Positions 21,263 through 35,429 of a DNA stretch of 64,000 nt are shown here, piece after piece. The notes under the pieces were generated by a model, which was not told the DNA's origin, ran no database searches, and was given only the letters and a program-made list of their open reading frames with translations. Position 1 is the stretch's first letter. Each line of letters starts with the position of its first letter. Both the position numbers and the translations under genes were made by a program. The stretch spans positions 380,664 to 444,663 of the forward strand of contig VWZL01000351.1 in the NCBI GenBank assembly GCA_013396915.1. Direction: 5' to 3'. This DNA is from Stercorarius parasiticus. Lineage: Eukaryota > Chordata > Aves > Charadriiformes > Stercorariidae.

Positions 21263-22630
21263 ATGAAATTAATGTAACTGTGAAAAGTCTCTCTTTCTCT
21301 CTCCCTTTTCTTTTTCACCGTACATCAGCATAAGCTGAGGCCAAATGGTAATGAACTTGTCATGCAGAAATACAGCAGCATCTCAGCACATTGTACCAAG
21401 TTGTTTATGCAAAGCTTCTTGGCTCGTTTGTGCATTTGAATATGATGCTACGAAGCATTTGGCACTGCAAAGCAGTCAGAGCTTTCCGCTGTAGAAATGT
21501 TTGGTGGAGAATAGCTGACTGGGGTTTCTCTGCTGGAGATGAATGAGGTTTGTGGGCCAGGTGTGCTGCAGGTGAGACAGAGCAGCCTGGCCGACCAGGC
21601 ACGGCACGACCCATTTGTAGCCCAGAGACAGATGGTCACGGTCTTTTCCCACTCTCTGACAAGGAGAAGGACAGTTTATTAACAATTTTAATGCTCCTGT
21701 TGGTATAATTTAGGGGTTGTTTGGGCAAAAAAGACTGGTGGCCATCCACTGCTGTCAAATGTGGGATGGTTTCAGTCAGATAGCTTTGAGCAGTCAACGT
21801 AGTCAGCTGGTGAGAGGGAAAAAGGGAGTCAGTTTTCATTTTTTGGAGTCCCTTTGATAACCAGAAGGCTTTAGATGGTTGTTTTTCTTGGAGAACAGGT
21901 GGGTATCATAGGGGAAACTGGGTGTTAGGTATGCTGTGTGTGCTGGGGACTTGTTAAAATAAAGGAAATGATTGGCAATGTCCTAACGTTGGCTCCGAGC
22001 AAGACACCATTAAACTTCACCCTTGATGCAGCCAGCCAAGATACCTGTGGTGTATGTTCTGCTTTTTAAATTACAGGCGGTTTGGATCAGGATCCAAGGT
22101 TTGGATATCATGCAAAAAAGGCTTTCATTTTTCTAAGTCATTTTCTCTCTCTTGAGCTTTTTAAAGCAAGAAGCCGTGGCTGTAGGTGCTACATTTATTC
22201 ATCATCACCATTTAACAGCCAGTGGGAATAAAGGGAAAAAGCCAACGATGCAGAAAGGCAAACAGCCGTTAATACATTACAAAGGGAGTGATTAGCTGCT
22301 GTATGCTAATTGAGTCAGAGATTGTAAGGTATACATTCAAAGTCAGCACGAGTGTGCTCGTATCTGAGGTGAATAAGGTCTAACTGTGTGGGTGCTGGGT
22401 GGTGGAAAATGTAATGCAAGTCTCTTCTGCAACAGCAATTACGAAACTTCTTGTTGTTTTTTTTTCCTAACACGCTAGGAAAAAAGTGAAGGTGAAGGCA
22501 AACCATTTGTTCTGTTTCAAAAATAACGACTTTTAGAAAGAAAGTTCTGGATGGCTGGGTATGGTGCGCTTCTGTGGCAAACACTGAGAAGTAGTTACGT
22601 ACATGTTCGTACAGCTCTGAGAGCGCACAC

Positions 22631-22659
22631 GGTGGGGTGGGGTGGGGTGGGAAGGTGGG
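22631..22659 (+). repeat. GGGGT tandem, G-quadruplex motif
   Basis: Three to four G4 runs separated by single T (GGGGTGGGGTGGGGTGGG), followed by AAGGTGGG, form an ideal short-loop quadruplex pattern on the + strand. Confidence 0.75.
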
Positions 22660-25600
22660 CGTCTAATTTTCCTATTTATTAAAGGAGATAAATGTATAGC
22701 GATACGCCTTAGTTGAAGTTACACAGTGAGTCTGTAGCCAGACCCGATCTTCTTTTACACTTGCTCCATGGGGATTCTAGTGTTTCTCAGGAATGGTTGA
22801 ATTTTTATGGATTGGGCAAGGCAGGAGCAAGGAAACAAGACAGGAGCCTTAGGAGTTACGCAGTCAAGTGACAACAGCAGTAGCGTTTTTTTTTTATACA
22901 GCCACAAATGATCTTGTCCATTATAACCCTTTCTTTACCTCTAAAAGTCGACAGTCTCAATTTCGGATCCTGCAAGGCCTGTGCAGGCGTGTAACGTGGT
23001 AAAGTCAGGGATGCCTCTCACTTCTGTGGGAGGCTCGCTGGAGTGCAGGGGCCAGCTCACGTGAGCGGCACTGCCTGATGCTGCCATGGAGCAGCAGAGC
23101 ACTCGGAGGCCAGCACAAAAACTTGCAGGAGAGCTTGACGCTGCTCCCTAAAGGCCCCAGGTCACTGGTGCAGAGGGAGAGGACTTGTGTTGACACAGCG
23201 GGAGGCAGCTCTCCTCCAGTGCTGTCACAGCCTTTGAGGTGGTGCCCGCAGCCACCCCGTAGTGCTGGCAAGAAGCAAAATTCAGGGCAAAGTGATACAG
23301 CATGATTTCTAGCCATAGACCTTTGCGTTCCATTAGTAGTTGTGCTCCTCTCACAGCTCTGCCTGGTCTCCGTTTAGAGACTTCAGGGACTGTGAAAGTA
23401 AGGTGCTAAACTGAGGTGAAGAGGTAGCATTTTCAGTTATTGCAGACAAATTATGTTTACAGAGAAACTTGCTAGCGACTCCATAAGCATGTGTAATAAT
23501 AAACTTTGCAACACCAGAGCCTCAGTTATAGCTACAGGGTAAGTCATAACCAGTCCGATACTCATGTAAATTTGGTGTATATGAGAAGCTTATCAGTTTA
23601 GTTAAGCGTTTATCTCAGTGTTTCACATCTTATTTTAATGAGATGCTTCTGGAGACGAAGCTGCAGGAATGCTTTTGCTGAGCCAATAGAAACTCCAGTG
23701 TTTGCGAGCATCAGCCCAGGCTCTCTGGTACCTGTCCCAGGGTTGCTGGTTTCAGGGTTTCAACTGAAAGTTTTACCACAGAAGAGAGAGAACAAGTCGT
23801 GTTTCCCCTGGATTAATGGTATTTAGTATTCAGCTAGGGCTCTTTTTTTTTTTTTTATTGTTGTCTGGTGGAGCTGTCTTTTCCTCTTTGCCAAACCAAG
23901 ACATCTTTCTCGTAAAAGACTGAGTAATTTGGCTGGAGAAGCAACTTTTTTGGATAGATGATCTGAGAATTTTGTTTCTGGCTATCTCTCTCTAGCCCTT
24001 ACCCCCTGCCCCAAAATACCTGGAATTTCATCAGTGCAGAAAAACCTTCGTGTATCATCTGGCCATACAGAACCCTGCACTTTTAAGGACTGTGCATGTA
24101 TTTGCACTGACGCTTAATTGCTCCTTGGAAAAGCATTTTATAAGACAATTTTATGCATCACCAGAAGGCTCCTCATCCCAACTCATGTGCTGGGCTTAGA
24201 GCTCACATTGAGAAGCGCACCAGACCCAGAACCATGAAGGGATTAGATAGCTGACTGCCATGGAAATAAGAAAATCAGCTGTGGGTGTTGGCCACAGGTG
24301 CACTTGCAGGTCAGGACATCACCTTATTTCTTCATTCAGCAAAGCAGCTCTACTGCCATTGCAAACTTATACATTTTTGGCACTGAGCTTTCTCACACTG
24401 CGCACCCAGCACTGAAGCCTTTGCTATCGGAGACCATCTGGAAATGCTGGGATCAACCAGCCTTGACGTTTTCTTTTTGCCCTTTCTCCTTTCACTTTAT
24501 CCTGTTTATTTAACAGAAATTACGTCCCTCACTCTCTCACGTAGTCCAAATCTCATTTGATGTCTAGCTGCCTAGTTTTGCTCCATAGACTGCGTAATAC
24601 CCTGTCAGGATGGCGGGTTGAACTTTGCTCACGAGGAGCTTTTGCAGCGCTAACCCTGGCTGTGGCATCACCTCTGCTTTGGAGGCTGTTTGAATCGCCA
24701 GCTGAAGGCATGGTCTTGCTCTGCAGCAGCGGCTCCAGCAGTGTCTCCAGCCTTGCAGCAGGTAACTTTTCCTCCTGGATAGGGAAACCATGGACAGGAC
24801 CTTGAGCTAATAGCAGGGCACTTTCTGAAAGAGACACCATGCCGAGGAACAATTAAAAAGCTGGGCTGCCAGGACAAATGGGTTAGACCAACCGAATATA
24901 AATCCCTGGAAGTTGGTGGTGAGATTATACCCTGCCCAGCAGGAATCCACTTAGAAAACTGTGCTCCTTTCATAGGCTGGGGAGATACTATTGCACTTAG
25001 AAATACAAGCAAGGAACAGCTGTAGAGGAACTGGCTGAAAAGCCAGGGAGGAGAGAGAGTTTGTTTTGTGGCTCTGCAGTGACAGAGTTTATTAACAGAC
25101 CCCTCCAAACTTCAGCCTCGGAGATAATAGGACAAGACATACTTTAAATAGAACCAAAGGGAAAAACAATTCAAAACAGATGTTAGGAAATATGTAAATA
25201 CATGTTTATATTTACATATAAAGCCCTAGCTGCCTGCCAGGCGAGTTTGCTAGGACCAGAGTGTGTGTCATCATCCCGGCTTCACTGGGAATTGTCAAAA
25301 ATATTTCTTTAAATGTTCCTTCAAACTCTGTTGTTCTCTTTAGCTGCACGTCCCAGAGCTTGACAGTTTAATCAGAAGATTTCTTGAGACAAGGGATCTG
25401 CTGCCTGAGAAGAGAGGTTTGCTAAATTCCCATACAACTCAGTGCCATGAGGAATGTTCAGTCAGCTCCGGCCCTTAGAAACCCCAAGGTAGTTAATCCC
25501 CTTGCGCTCCCATGAAAAATTTGTGTCAGAGTGGAAAGAGGCAATGGGTAACGGTCAAGTAGATCCACAGATAGTGCAAACTGATGTTGACCCAACCTGG

Positions 25601-26490
25601 ACAAGCATCCAGCCTTAATAAATAAATTCATATCGTTGTGAAATTCTGGTTGGATTCAGTAGGGATGGCTTCGGGTCCCACATGCTCACCATTTGAATTC
25701 CCCGTGTGAAAACTTCAGGGTTTTCAGAAGTGGTTTTAGAAATATCGGTTTCTGAGAAGCTACTTTGAGCTGCCTACACCTGAATTTTTGAAACCGATGG
25801 CCACCTTCTGCTCCCCGTGACCTCAGCCTGAGCCATGGTCACTTGGTGCTTACAAGGATAAGGCTTACTGGACCGCGGGCTGGACATTTCAAAATGGAGA
25901 TACTCCAAGTGAGTAACTTTGAAATCTTTAGCCTTGCCTTAGCTGGCAGGGATTTTTCAAATCATTGACACACCGGGGCATTGTGTAAGTCAGTCCCTGC
26001 TTCCAGGATTTTGGGGAAATTGCACAATTCTTCAGCTGAAACGGGATTTATTGTTAGTGGTGTTTTTTTAGGAAATCAAAATGGTTTTAATTTCTCGGGA
26101 TTGGATGACTTGGAGTACTGCTTAGAGGACAGGGAGCCTCAGCCCTTTGCAAACAAGGCACTTGCAAAGCTCCCAACAGCCCAGAGCTTGTGTAATAGTT
26201 CAATAAATCTGCCTTTTTCTAAGGGAAGTGGTGCTGTTGGTTAAGTTTCTAAAACGGGGTCTTAACCCAGTGTATCCCACCAGATCAGTGGCAACAGCAT
26301 GCAGATCAATCCAGGTCTGGATGGGCATGGAAATTGCCTTCCTTTGACATTGATAGAGAATGCATAAACAGCCCAGATGATACATAGTACATGAACAAAG
26401 TCACCTGGTCTATGAAGAAATAACTGCAGTGGCCGTCATAGCTCCTTTTTACCAGAGCCAAAATGCTATTTTCTGAAAAGTTCCAAGTTA

Positions 26491-26532
26491 AGGCCCTGAT
26501 CGGGCAAATGACTTGGGTAGGTAACTCTGGAA
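26491..26532 (+). mobile_element. Half of an ancient palindromic repeat
   Basis: AGGCCCTGATCGGGCAAATG then ACTTGGGTAGGTAACTCTGG resembles the repeat end GGCCCTGATCCTGCAAA-GACTTACGTGGGTAACT. Only one arm is evident. Confidence 0.4.
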
Positions 26533-29500
26533 GAAATGAAACTATTGACAATTACAGAAAATGAGGCAGAGTAGGGGCTACATTTCTTCTCAGTGAAAGA
26601 GCAGAGGGACAGCCTTTTCTTGCACCAGCGGTAAGTGAATAGATCAATTTCCTCCTGGTGTTCCATTCTAAAACTGGGGCAGATTTACTGGAGCCTCCCT
26701 CGTTACTTTTCCCATGGCAGGTACAAGGGGTTAGGTTTACTCACAAGAGTTGCAGGTTTGCACCTTGTCACTGTTTGCAGCAGAACTGCAATATTGCATG
26801 GAGGACAGGATCCTGCTTGATACCAGGCAGAGGGAGAGCTCTTACAGCCCCACCAGGGAGCCCTGGTACAAAGACAACTGTAGCGTGAGAGAGGGATCAG
26901 AGCCTGTCATGTGCTTGAATGGGGCTGTCAGGGACAGCTTTTGTTAAAGTTCTGCCGTGCAAAGAAGGGAAAATTTGCATATTTTCCCCTCTGACATAAG
27001 CACACCCCCCAGCACCTGCAAAATCACCCTTGCCACCGAGGCCACCTCTAAAAATAGTTAAAAAAATGCACGTTGTTGTGAGAGAACCTGATTGCTTCAA
27101 ACAGCAGAAAAGCCATTTTTTTCAACACACTCACTTAGCCTTAATTAAAACTGTACATCATAAAGTTATCTGGCCTTTCTTTTGGCAAAGCTGGTACTGC
27201 TGAGAAAGGAATTCCCGCATCCAGTTTACATGTCTTCCCCCTTAAACCATTCCTTCTGAAGAAGTCCTGGTCAAAAGCTGAAGCAAGATCCTCCAGTGAA
27301 ACGATGCTCCAGTCAGTCTGAAAAATTAAATAAAAATTACATGACTTATGACCAGTCATATCTTGGCCATTCAGCCTGCATTGAACATTGCGTATCTAGT
27401 GGCAAATTCCCAGAAATACCATGAGACCTTATCAACTAACTAACCACTCACTGGTAGGAAATATGTTGGAAGCAGCAGAAGGCTCTAGATTCATTTAGTC
27501 CTCTGCCCTGGTATATAAACTCCTCACTCCTGGTAAACACTCCAAACAAACATTTAGTTGGCTGCTTTCTGAAAGGACAGTGAAAGCCTCAGAGATGCTA
27601 CAATTAGCCTATCCACTGCGAAGTTCAAAAGAGAGATTTGATCTTTCACCACAAAAATATCCACGCTCTCTTTCACAGGCATGTGAATAGAAAGCCTTTG
27701 TTCAGATCAAGCCAAGAAGAAATAAACTATTGTTGGAAGGTCATTTCAGCTTGCTTCGAGGAGTGGGGAAGAATTACAAAAAATAACCAAATGTGGTCTT
27801 CTTACCAGTGATTACAGATATTGTCTTTCAGCAGAACAGGCAAGTTTTTGTTAGAGATATCTATTCTTGTGTTGGACTAATTCATTGTAGGTTCAGGCTA
27901 GGGTTTTATAAAATGTCTAGTGGTACCGCAGTTCCTGAGTGTCCCACTTGAGACACCCTAGCAAGGTTTGCTTTTTAGAGAGTGAGTGGTTCCCATGAGG
28001 AAACAACAAATGTAGGCATTCGATCTCCCTTCAAGATCTTGGTGGTTGCTTCTTTGACGGGTACTTGTCAGCATTCAGGAAATTATGAGTCCAACTTGCT
28101 ATCAGAATAGGAAAGACTTCCAGTAATCTGTTCTGCATTGGTATTTGGAGGCTTTGCTTGGATTTCATACTCCACGTTAAGGTAAGTCTACCACCAGGTT
28201 GGCAGAAACCACATTAAGTCCATCTTCCAGTGAACCGCCACCACTTTTATAAAGAAGAGTTTTGCTACAACTAATAAATTTATTTTAAAGGCAGGGTGAG
28301 GAGGGGGCACACGTGACATTTCAAATATAACTCTGCCAGGATTTCCTGTAGTTTAGTCTTTTTATGAAATCGTCCCCCTTATCTCTCTCATACGAGGCCT
28401 GATTCAGTAAATTACTCCTATAAATAACTTTCACATGTTTAAAGGTAGGCCTGCCTGTTCCTTGCTGACTCAGGGGTACGGCTTTCTATCTGACTGTGAA
28501 ATGCTATCCAGGAAAATCCCCAAAGGTCAGTTCTCAGTATTATTTTTTGACATGAACTCAAAGAGGCTGGCAAAAACTCTTCAGTAGTGGTTTTCTAGAA
28601 AAAAACTAAGGAATATTATATATCTGTCTTTCAGCAAATCTGAAGCTTTGGTACAAACCACAGCTTGCCTGGCTATGTCCTGTTTTCTTCTGAGTATTTA
28701 TTTCTGCGGATAAATGGCTTGCAGTAGTCCATCATACAAATGGTCATTAACAAATCAAAGCTGAGATTTTCAAAAACATTCAGCACAAGCCTAGCTCTGT
28801 TCTTGTTCAAGTTACTGGCAAAACCCCCAATGATTTTTTTTTTTTTCTTTTTCTGCAGATAGCCCCTCAAAAACCTATCCTACGCCTTTGCCCCAGAAGA
28901 AAATGATCCCATTTCTGGTAGGATCATTATAGGAACTATTGCATTAGGAACAAACACTTTGGCAAGTTTATAATGGCAGCCCTGATCTTCTTTTATATAA
29001 TTACGAATTCAGAAGAAATTTGATCAGCAAGCTCAGTGATGGAGAGAAAAGCTGAAGAGGTCGTTCCAGTACATCCAGGGTCCCTGTCATTTTTTAATTT
29101 TGTAGCCTGTAAAATCTTACCTGTTGTAGGGGACAGGTCATCCTCACCTATGTCTAAAATGACTGGTTTTATATGCAGATTTTTCTTTCCCAAATGGCAC
29201 AGGTAATCTCCTTAGGCTATGGTTTAAACTTCTTAAAAAACCCAACAAAAATAATAAAGCTGACCTTTGACCTGCTTGATTTCTTTTTAAGTGCCAAAGT
29301 AAAGTAAACAGTCTTTGAAGGAAAGAAAAGAGGCAAAGCCAGAGCTCAAAGCAAATGGATATTGCAAGGGAATCTCTCCTCACCTCTTTCCACCCTGACT
29401 TTCCTTGTCACACCATGGGCCATGCAACATGTCACAGCACAGGCACACACCAGGCACAACAGCAACAGCCTCCACCACCAGCCCAGACCTTCTTGCTCCA

Positions 29501-32324
29501 AAAGTGCCATCACACCCAGGAAACCTCCCGAATACCTGCTGCATTCTCCCTCCTGAATATCCTCTACTCCACACACACCTTGAGCTGAATGACTTTGGGG
29601 ATCCCCTTGGGGTTTTTTGTACCCCACTTCCATCATTGAGGTGTTTTTTCTTTGCGTTTGGCCTGCTGCTGCTCATTGCTAATCAAGGGCCAGGGCACCA
29701 GCACCATGTGTTTTCCTCCATTTTTTCCAATCTAATTTGATTTGTGGGTTTGCACAGGCAACAGCAGAGTCTGAATCTTAGCTGGGCATCATATCCCATC
29801 GTTCATTCTCACGGGCTCCCCTTAGACAGGGCTAATTTACACCTTCTGCTGGGGCAGGCAATTTATTTCAAACGTCGATAGCCAAGTACAGGAAGGAAGG
29901 AGGGACTAGGGGGATGAAGCAGTTGGTTTCTGTGCTGGGAATCCCCGTTAGGCTGGATGAAGGCTGTCTCGTTTGCTAAGCTGCAGAGCAAGAACGGAGA
30001 GTCACGCCGGGACGCCTCAGACCTGCAATAACCTGCTGAGATAGCAGCCTCTGCTCCGCTGGCTGAAGCAGATGGGGAGGGCAGTTTGACTGCGTCCACA
30101 TGCATTTCTTTCAGTCGAGCGTCCGCCCTAGGCTGCTCATCCAGCTTTCTCCCAATTTGTAAAAATGAGTAATGTTATAATATTATTTTTATTAAAAAAA
30201 GATGAACTAAGAAATAAAACTGTAGGCTTGCATCTTTTTTGATCATTGCTGTCTGCGTGGAGCACATTGCAGGTTGCAGACTCCTTGTGGGGGTGCAACA
30301 ACACGTATACAGCTGTGCAGTTTTTATGCACATTTATACCGCAGTCTTTAGCTGAGCAGAACGCCAACTGATGTCATGATTACTCACCCCAGATGTCCCA
30401 AGGTGGCGTTCAGGCTTTTGTTCCACTTTCCTGATGACAATGGGGAGCAGCATTGGGCAGATCTTGCAGAAGAAGAAGCATCGTCAGGAAAAGAAATGGA
30501 AGTCAGGTAGGATTTTTCTTCTGTTGGTGAGTGAAATCTGCTGTTCAGGGTATTTTCAGCTATTGTAACAACAAAAGTAGCTCTCTCTCTTTTCATTTTC
30601 ATCTGCTTGGACTTCAATCTTTCGCTCGACTTTTTTCCACACTCGTGTTCCTTATGAACTTATTGTGAGCTAAACCAAAGAAACTGGAGACCTGCATAGC
30701 ACCACTGCTGTCTAAGGATTCTGGGTATAGACACATTCTCCTAGGAAGAGCTGTGAAAGCAATATAAGCTGCTGGAAAAAACGAGGCATTTGTTCAGTTT
30801 CCCTTAAAATTGTAATTAAAGCATTTTGTCTGAATTCCAAAATTTCAAAAACTTCAAGCAGTTTTACACTCATTCTGCAGCTGTATTTAGAGGAGACTTG
30901 GGAATTTGTAAATAAGAGGCCTGAAGAACAAAGACTTCTGCCCTCAGGAAGGATATTAAAATTGAAGGAGGCCTATAGTTGAGCATGCTTCTACCCCTGC
31001 TTCAGGGGATTTTCTTGCAGCAGGGATTTTCCTGCTTCATTTGCTACTTTCCCTGCAGGCATTTTGACTCGTCGGATTCCTCTTTACACTTTTTGCCATA
31101 GCTGTGGTATTTGAGGGAGACAAAGTGAAAAGCTACGAATCTGTACGCATGCAACGAAGGAAGGAGCCGTTAGTATCTGCTTAAGGGCAAACAGAGGATT
31201 AGCTTCTAATCTGTCCTTTTTGCTAAACAGAAGTTATAGAGGCTTACCAGACATGACTTGCATCTGTTTAAATTACAGCTTATCATTTAGAAAATAACCA
31301 ACCTTGGTACAAGCATTCCAGTGGATGAAGAATCAATTGCATTCCTTTGGGAAGTGTTTCAGTCATTTATTACTAATAATGAAACTGAGATTTTCAGAGT
31401 CACCTTGAGAGCTGAGCAGCCCAAATCCTGAAGGCAGTTCATCTTTAAAATCTCCATATGGACAGATTTCTTTAGCATTTCAATAGTATCCCTCTGGAAC
31501 ATGTCTGAAATGGAAAGTGTTATTGGGTCCTTGAAGTCTGTTGATCTCAAGGAGAAATTTTAAAATGGTTGGCAAATATAAATACTCAGTGAATGTCCAC
31601 CATGTGCACTTAACCCCCTGCCCCTTTCTCCCCAAAGACCTGGCTATATACTAAATAATGACAGAATGAGTAAATAGATATTGCTTGCGGCCAAAATCAA
31701 TAGGTGTGCAAAACATTTCTCTGGTTCAGCTTCCACCTACTCCTGTGGGATGCATATGCTGGGAAATGCTTCCCTCTCATTTACATAGATCTGAAAAATG
31801 GGGTTTTGGCATCATGTAGCCAATGTTCAGAGAGTGAGTGCTGGGACATTGAAGCACTAGCTTCATTTGTGCCAAACAAAAAAACCAGTCCTGGATAACA
31901 TTTTCGTAATTGTTTTTGAAAAAAATATCATTTTTCCCCATCAGTTAACAAATTTTCATGACAGGTAAATTAATCTTCCCGTAGTGTTCTACTGTTGCAC
32001 AGTCTACCCATAAAATGTGCACAAAATTCCGAATTGATCTCTTACAGCAATTAGTTTTGAAAATACTGCACAAGGTTTGAATTCTGTAAATATTAATTGA
32101 TATAAATATTCAAAGGAAACCCTAAATTATTTGACAGTGAAGCTAAGTTTATACGACAATGAGCAAAAAATTAACCTAGAATAGAAACCATCCCCGATCT
32201 GCTGTCTGATTTTCTGATGCCTCTTCCTACTGGTATCAGTGATGGCGTGTGAAAAACAACCACAAAATATGTAGCTTCATCATACCAAAAAGACACGTAA
32301 GTAGGAGAAGGGGACTGGATTTCA

Positions 32325-32600
32325 AGAAAGCAAGCTGGATTTATGGAGGAAGATTAAAAAAGCTAATTATGTTTAACTTGGCTGACAGACAGCTAAAAAG
32401 GGGATATGATAACTGCCTACAAATATTTGAAAGATGCAAAATATACCAAGGAAAGAGGGAAACAATTTGAGATGAAGTCTGGTAAAGCAAAAATTAGGCT
32501 GGGTAGAATGCTAACAATGAGACCTGTCAGACTGCAGAAAAGTTTCCCGAGGGAATTAGTCGACAGCTCATTAAAAATACCTTGGGCAACATGCACGGAG
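32325..32600 (+). mobile_element. Ancient CR1/L3 LINE remnant
   Basis: The run from GGAGGAAGATTAAAAAAGCT through ATGTTTAACTTGGC, GGGGATATGATAACTGCCTA, CAAATATTTGAAAG and TTTCCCGAGGGAATTAGT follows the order of the CR1/L3 3' region (GGAAAGATTAAAAAA..., GACATGATAAC...CTACAAATA..., TGCCTAGGGAGGTTGT). It is old and frame-broken. An open frame of about 73 codons across it has no function. Confidence 0.8.
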
Positions 32601-33644
32601 GGGGGATGGTGGGGAATAATCCTTCGGTGAGAAAGTCAAGGACCAGGAAGCTTCATAGGCCACATTCTGCTCTAGTATCAGTGCTGGTTGTCAATAGGAT
32701 ATGATTTCAAAGGTTTTCCCAACAATGTTTTTGAGGCAGGAGATGTTTATTTCCACCCTGAATGTGGAGTAGGTGGAGGGAAGCTCGTTTTGAGGGTAAT
32801 TACTCTATTAATGAAAAATCTGAAATGTCAAGGGAAAGTCACCATATTTGGAGCTGGAGCTGTGCAACACACCAAAATGGCATCACACTGACCTTCCCTT
32901 TTTCAGAAAAGTTTCAGTGTGGATGACAGGAGTTCTCTGGTTGAAGAGCAAGGGAATTGGAGACCAATTGTGTTTTGGATCATGTATGTAGCTCCTGTTC
33001 AACATGAGCTCCGTGGTAGACTTGTGTATGAGCAGCTATCCTGTGTCAAAAGCCAACCTGCCTTGCGCCTGTGGGTTTTTTTAACCTAAATCAGCTGATT
33101 TGATTTTGTCAACCCAGCTCCAGAGCACATTATATTTTGCAGTCTAGACCTACCTTCACTATTAGGGGGTGCAATTTCTATGCCAGAAATACCAGCCTAT
33201 ATTTTTTTCCTGGGACTGGCTCCCCTGCATGATCTACCGCAACTGACACTTAACGTAGCTGGAGTAGAGCAACTGTGAATCTACTTAGTGTCCATCTTGC
33301 AAAAGTCAGTGGAAACTGCTGATCCCTTAAAATGAGAAGAGAACTGGTGTTTCACTGCACATTTATGCTGATGTAACTCCTCTGCCTCATAGCAGGATAA
33401 ACTGAATCTAGGCAGCAGTGAATCAGACCTAATATGTTTAGTACTTGTGCACTAAATTTATGAGGCACCCAGTGACATTTGCCTTATGTATAATGGTAGC
33501 ACTCCCAGCAGGATGATCTAATCATTCATGAGGAATTACGGTACAATGTTGGAGTTTATTTAATGCTTAATGCTCACAACAACCTCCAGCATTGATTTTA
33601 ATCTGGTTACTGCACACATTGTGAAATGGATCTCTGCGGAGCAC

Positions 33645-33662
33645 CAGCAGCAGCAGCAGCAG
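33645..33662 (+). repeat. (CAG)6 microsatellite
   Basis: Six uninterrupted CAG units lie outside any supported gene. Confidence 0.9.
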
Positions 33663-35429
33663 AAGAGATCAACCACATCCCGTGCAGCGTGACATACATC
33701 AGCAGTACAAAGTTGTGCTGTTTTTCTGACAAGCAGAGGAAGCAGAGTTGATTCACGCACCAGAACGATTCCTCTCACCAAGACACTTAGGAATGCATCA
33801 AAGGAAACTGGGCTTTCTCTGCAGGCTTCCTCTGAGCAATGGGCTTACTGTAAGTCTGAGACTAAAAGAATAGCACTTTTTAAAAATGGTGCCCTTGACA
33901 AAAAGAGCAGGAAAACCTGTGGAAATTTGGATCTAGCATAATGGATATGCAAGAACTGCATGCCAAGGTGTTAATTTTGCAATATGTACTTGGAGTGGCA
34001 AATTTTTCTGCTTCTGACATTGTATTCCCTCCAGAAGGGAGACTCGGGCCGAAAAAGTTCTTCACCTTCAGGGGATAAACTGTCTTTTAAAAAGAACCAA
34101 GAATGGAAAAAAGGAGGAAAGAGGATGTTCTTCCAAGTTCGTTACTCAAATCCTAAGGAAAAGGTTTCAAATCAGAGAATGAGCTTTTCATAACCAAAAT
34201 CCCCTCCTGGGGTCCCTGCAGTTTGGAGCTGGAACATGCTTGGTTCTTGTTGCCTTCAAGTCATTTTAACAGCAAATATTTCCTGAGCAGGAAGGGCAAA
34301 TTGTCCTGCTGGTGGAATTTAGTCACAAGATTTTAGGGAAGTAACATTAATATTCACAGCTGCTGTGTCAGTGCAACAAAGAAGCAGCTTCAGGAGGATG
34401 ACTGGTTTGTATCCTGTCCAGTCTTCATCCAAGGCTGGCAAGCTCATTTTGCTGATTTTCCCCTGGAGAGATGGCTGCTTTATCCCCTCAATGATTTCTT
34501 GAGCTACTTGCTTAAAAGAAGTATTTACATGGCATCTGTTTGTGTGATTGATAGTTCTTATGACTTGTTGCCCAGCAGCCACTTAAATATTACATTTAAA
34601 AAAATAGCATAAAAAATTCCTTCATGCTAAGTTAAAGTTACATCAAGGAGGTTCTCACATTTAACAGCCCTCCTGCGACCACATGTGACAACGTGGTGAG
34701 CAACAGGACCCATCCAACTTGTTTGCCTTGGGCTGTCAGAGAAACAAATGACCGTATACTTTTCCTAAAGAAGCTTATAATATCACTTCAAATGTCATGG
34801 GGCAACAGCCAAGGCTCATGTATTCTCCAAACGAAAACACACCGCAGTTTGAGCACTACCGACACAGATCCTGGTTTCTGGCTAGGAGGAGAAGCAACCG
34901 CACTGCATCTCCCACAGCTGTGGAAACAGCTGGCAGAGCGGGACAGCCTGATGTGGCTCCTCTTCCCAGCTGCCCCATGTTTGCAGCATGGTCTCCTGGC
35001 TGCCCCTTGCATACTGCTTTGCTCAGTGAAACAATCCTCAGCATGCCGCTTGTAGGCAGGTCTCTCTGTGTGCCCTGACTAAGGATGCTTCAGGGCAGGG
35101 ACATGAGACCTTGGCCTGGCATTGGGTGGTAAGTGCCCACCATGAACTCCCCTGAGCAAGAATCCAAATTACAGATATACCCTGGGTTCCACTGTGGGCA
35201 AATAGTGTCATCCGAGAAGGAGAGGGAGAAGGGAGCGAGGTCAGTCATAGCAAGAAGCTCAGGAAATTAGAGAGCTTTAATTTGTGACCCTATATCATTG
35301 ACTTTTGAGGTAACCCTGATGAAGTTCATGGTACAGTACATTATTGGGTACCCCTGGGCTTCTCCACTAGGAAGGCTTGGAGGGCTTGGTCTCACCATCC
35401 GCTGTCGCCATGGGGCTGGTGGGGGGGAT

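Larger units (their letters stand above)
18334..21285 (+). other. NUAK1: NUAK1 3' untranslated region
   Basis: The UTR follows the stop codon and runs about 2.95 kb to a canonical AATAAA. It is rich in candidate microRNA sites for miR-145, miR-203 and miR-204/211, ends in a strongly U-rich stretch from about 20930, and contains relics of old repeats at 18826-18870, 19905-19945, 20205-20280 and 20565-20665. An ATTAAA at 18639-18644 could support a short isoform of about 0.33 kb UTR. The end is inferred from the signal, not from transcript data; small open frames within it are ignored. Confidence 0.8.
21290..32300. other. Intergenic, no supported gene
   Basis: I see no spliced or single-exon gene here on either strand. 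Open frames are short, shadow each other and lack recognisable domains. Named contents are a GGGGT tandem at 22631-22659 and an old repeat half at 26491-26532. The rest is ordinary unique sequence at about 40-45% GC. Confidence 0.75.

Noticed and set aside
23005..25108. Cluster of overlapping frames on both strands (up to 146 codons)
   Set aside because: Mutually overlapping, GC-driven, without domains or gene structure.
32249..32630. Two + strand frames of 73-74 codons
   Set aside because: They lie in an ancient CR1/L3 remnant and are not intact reverse-transcriptase.
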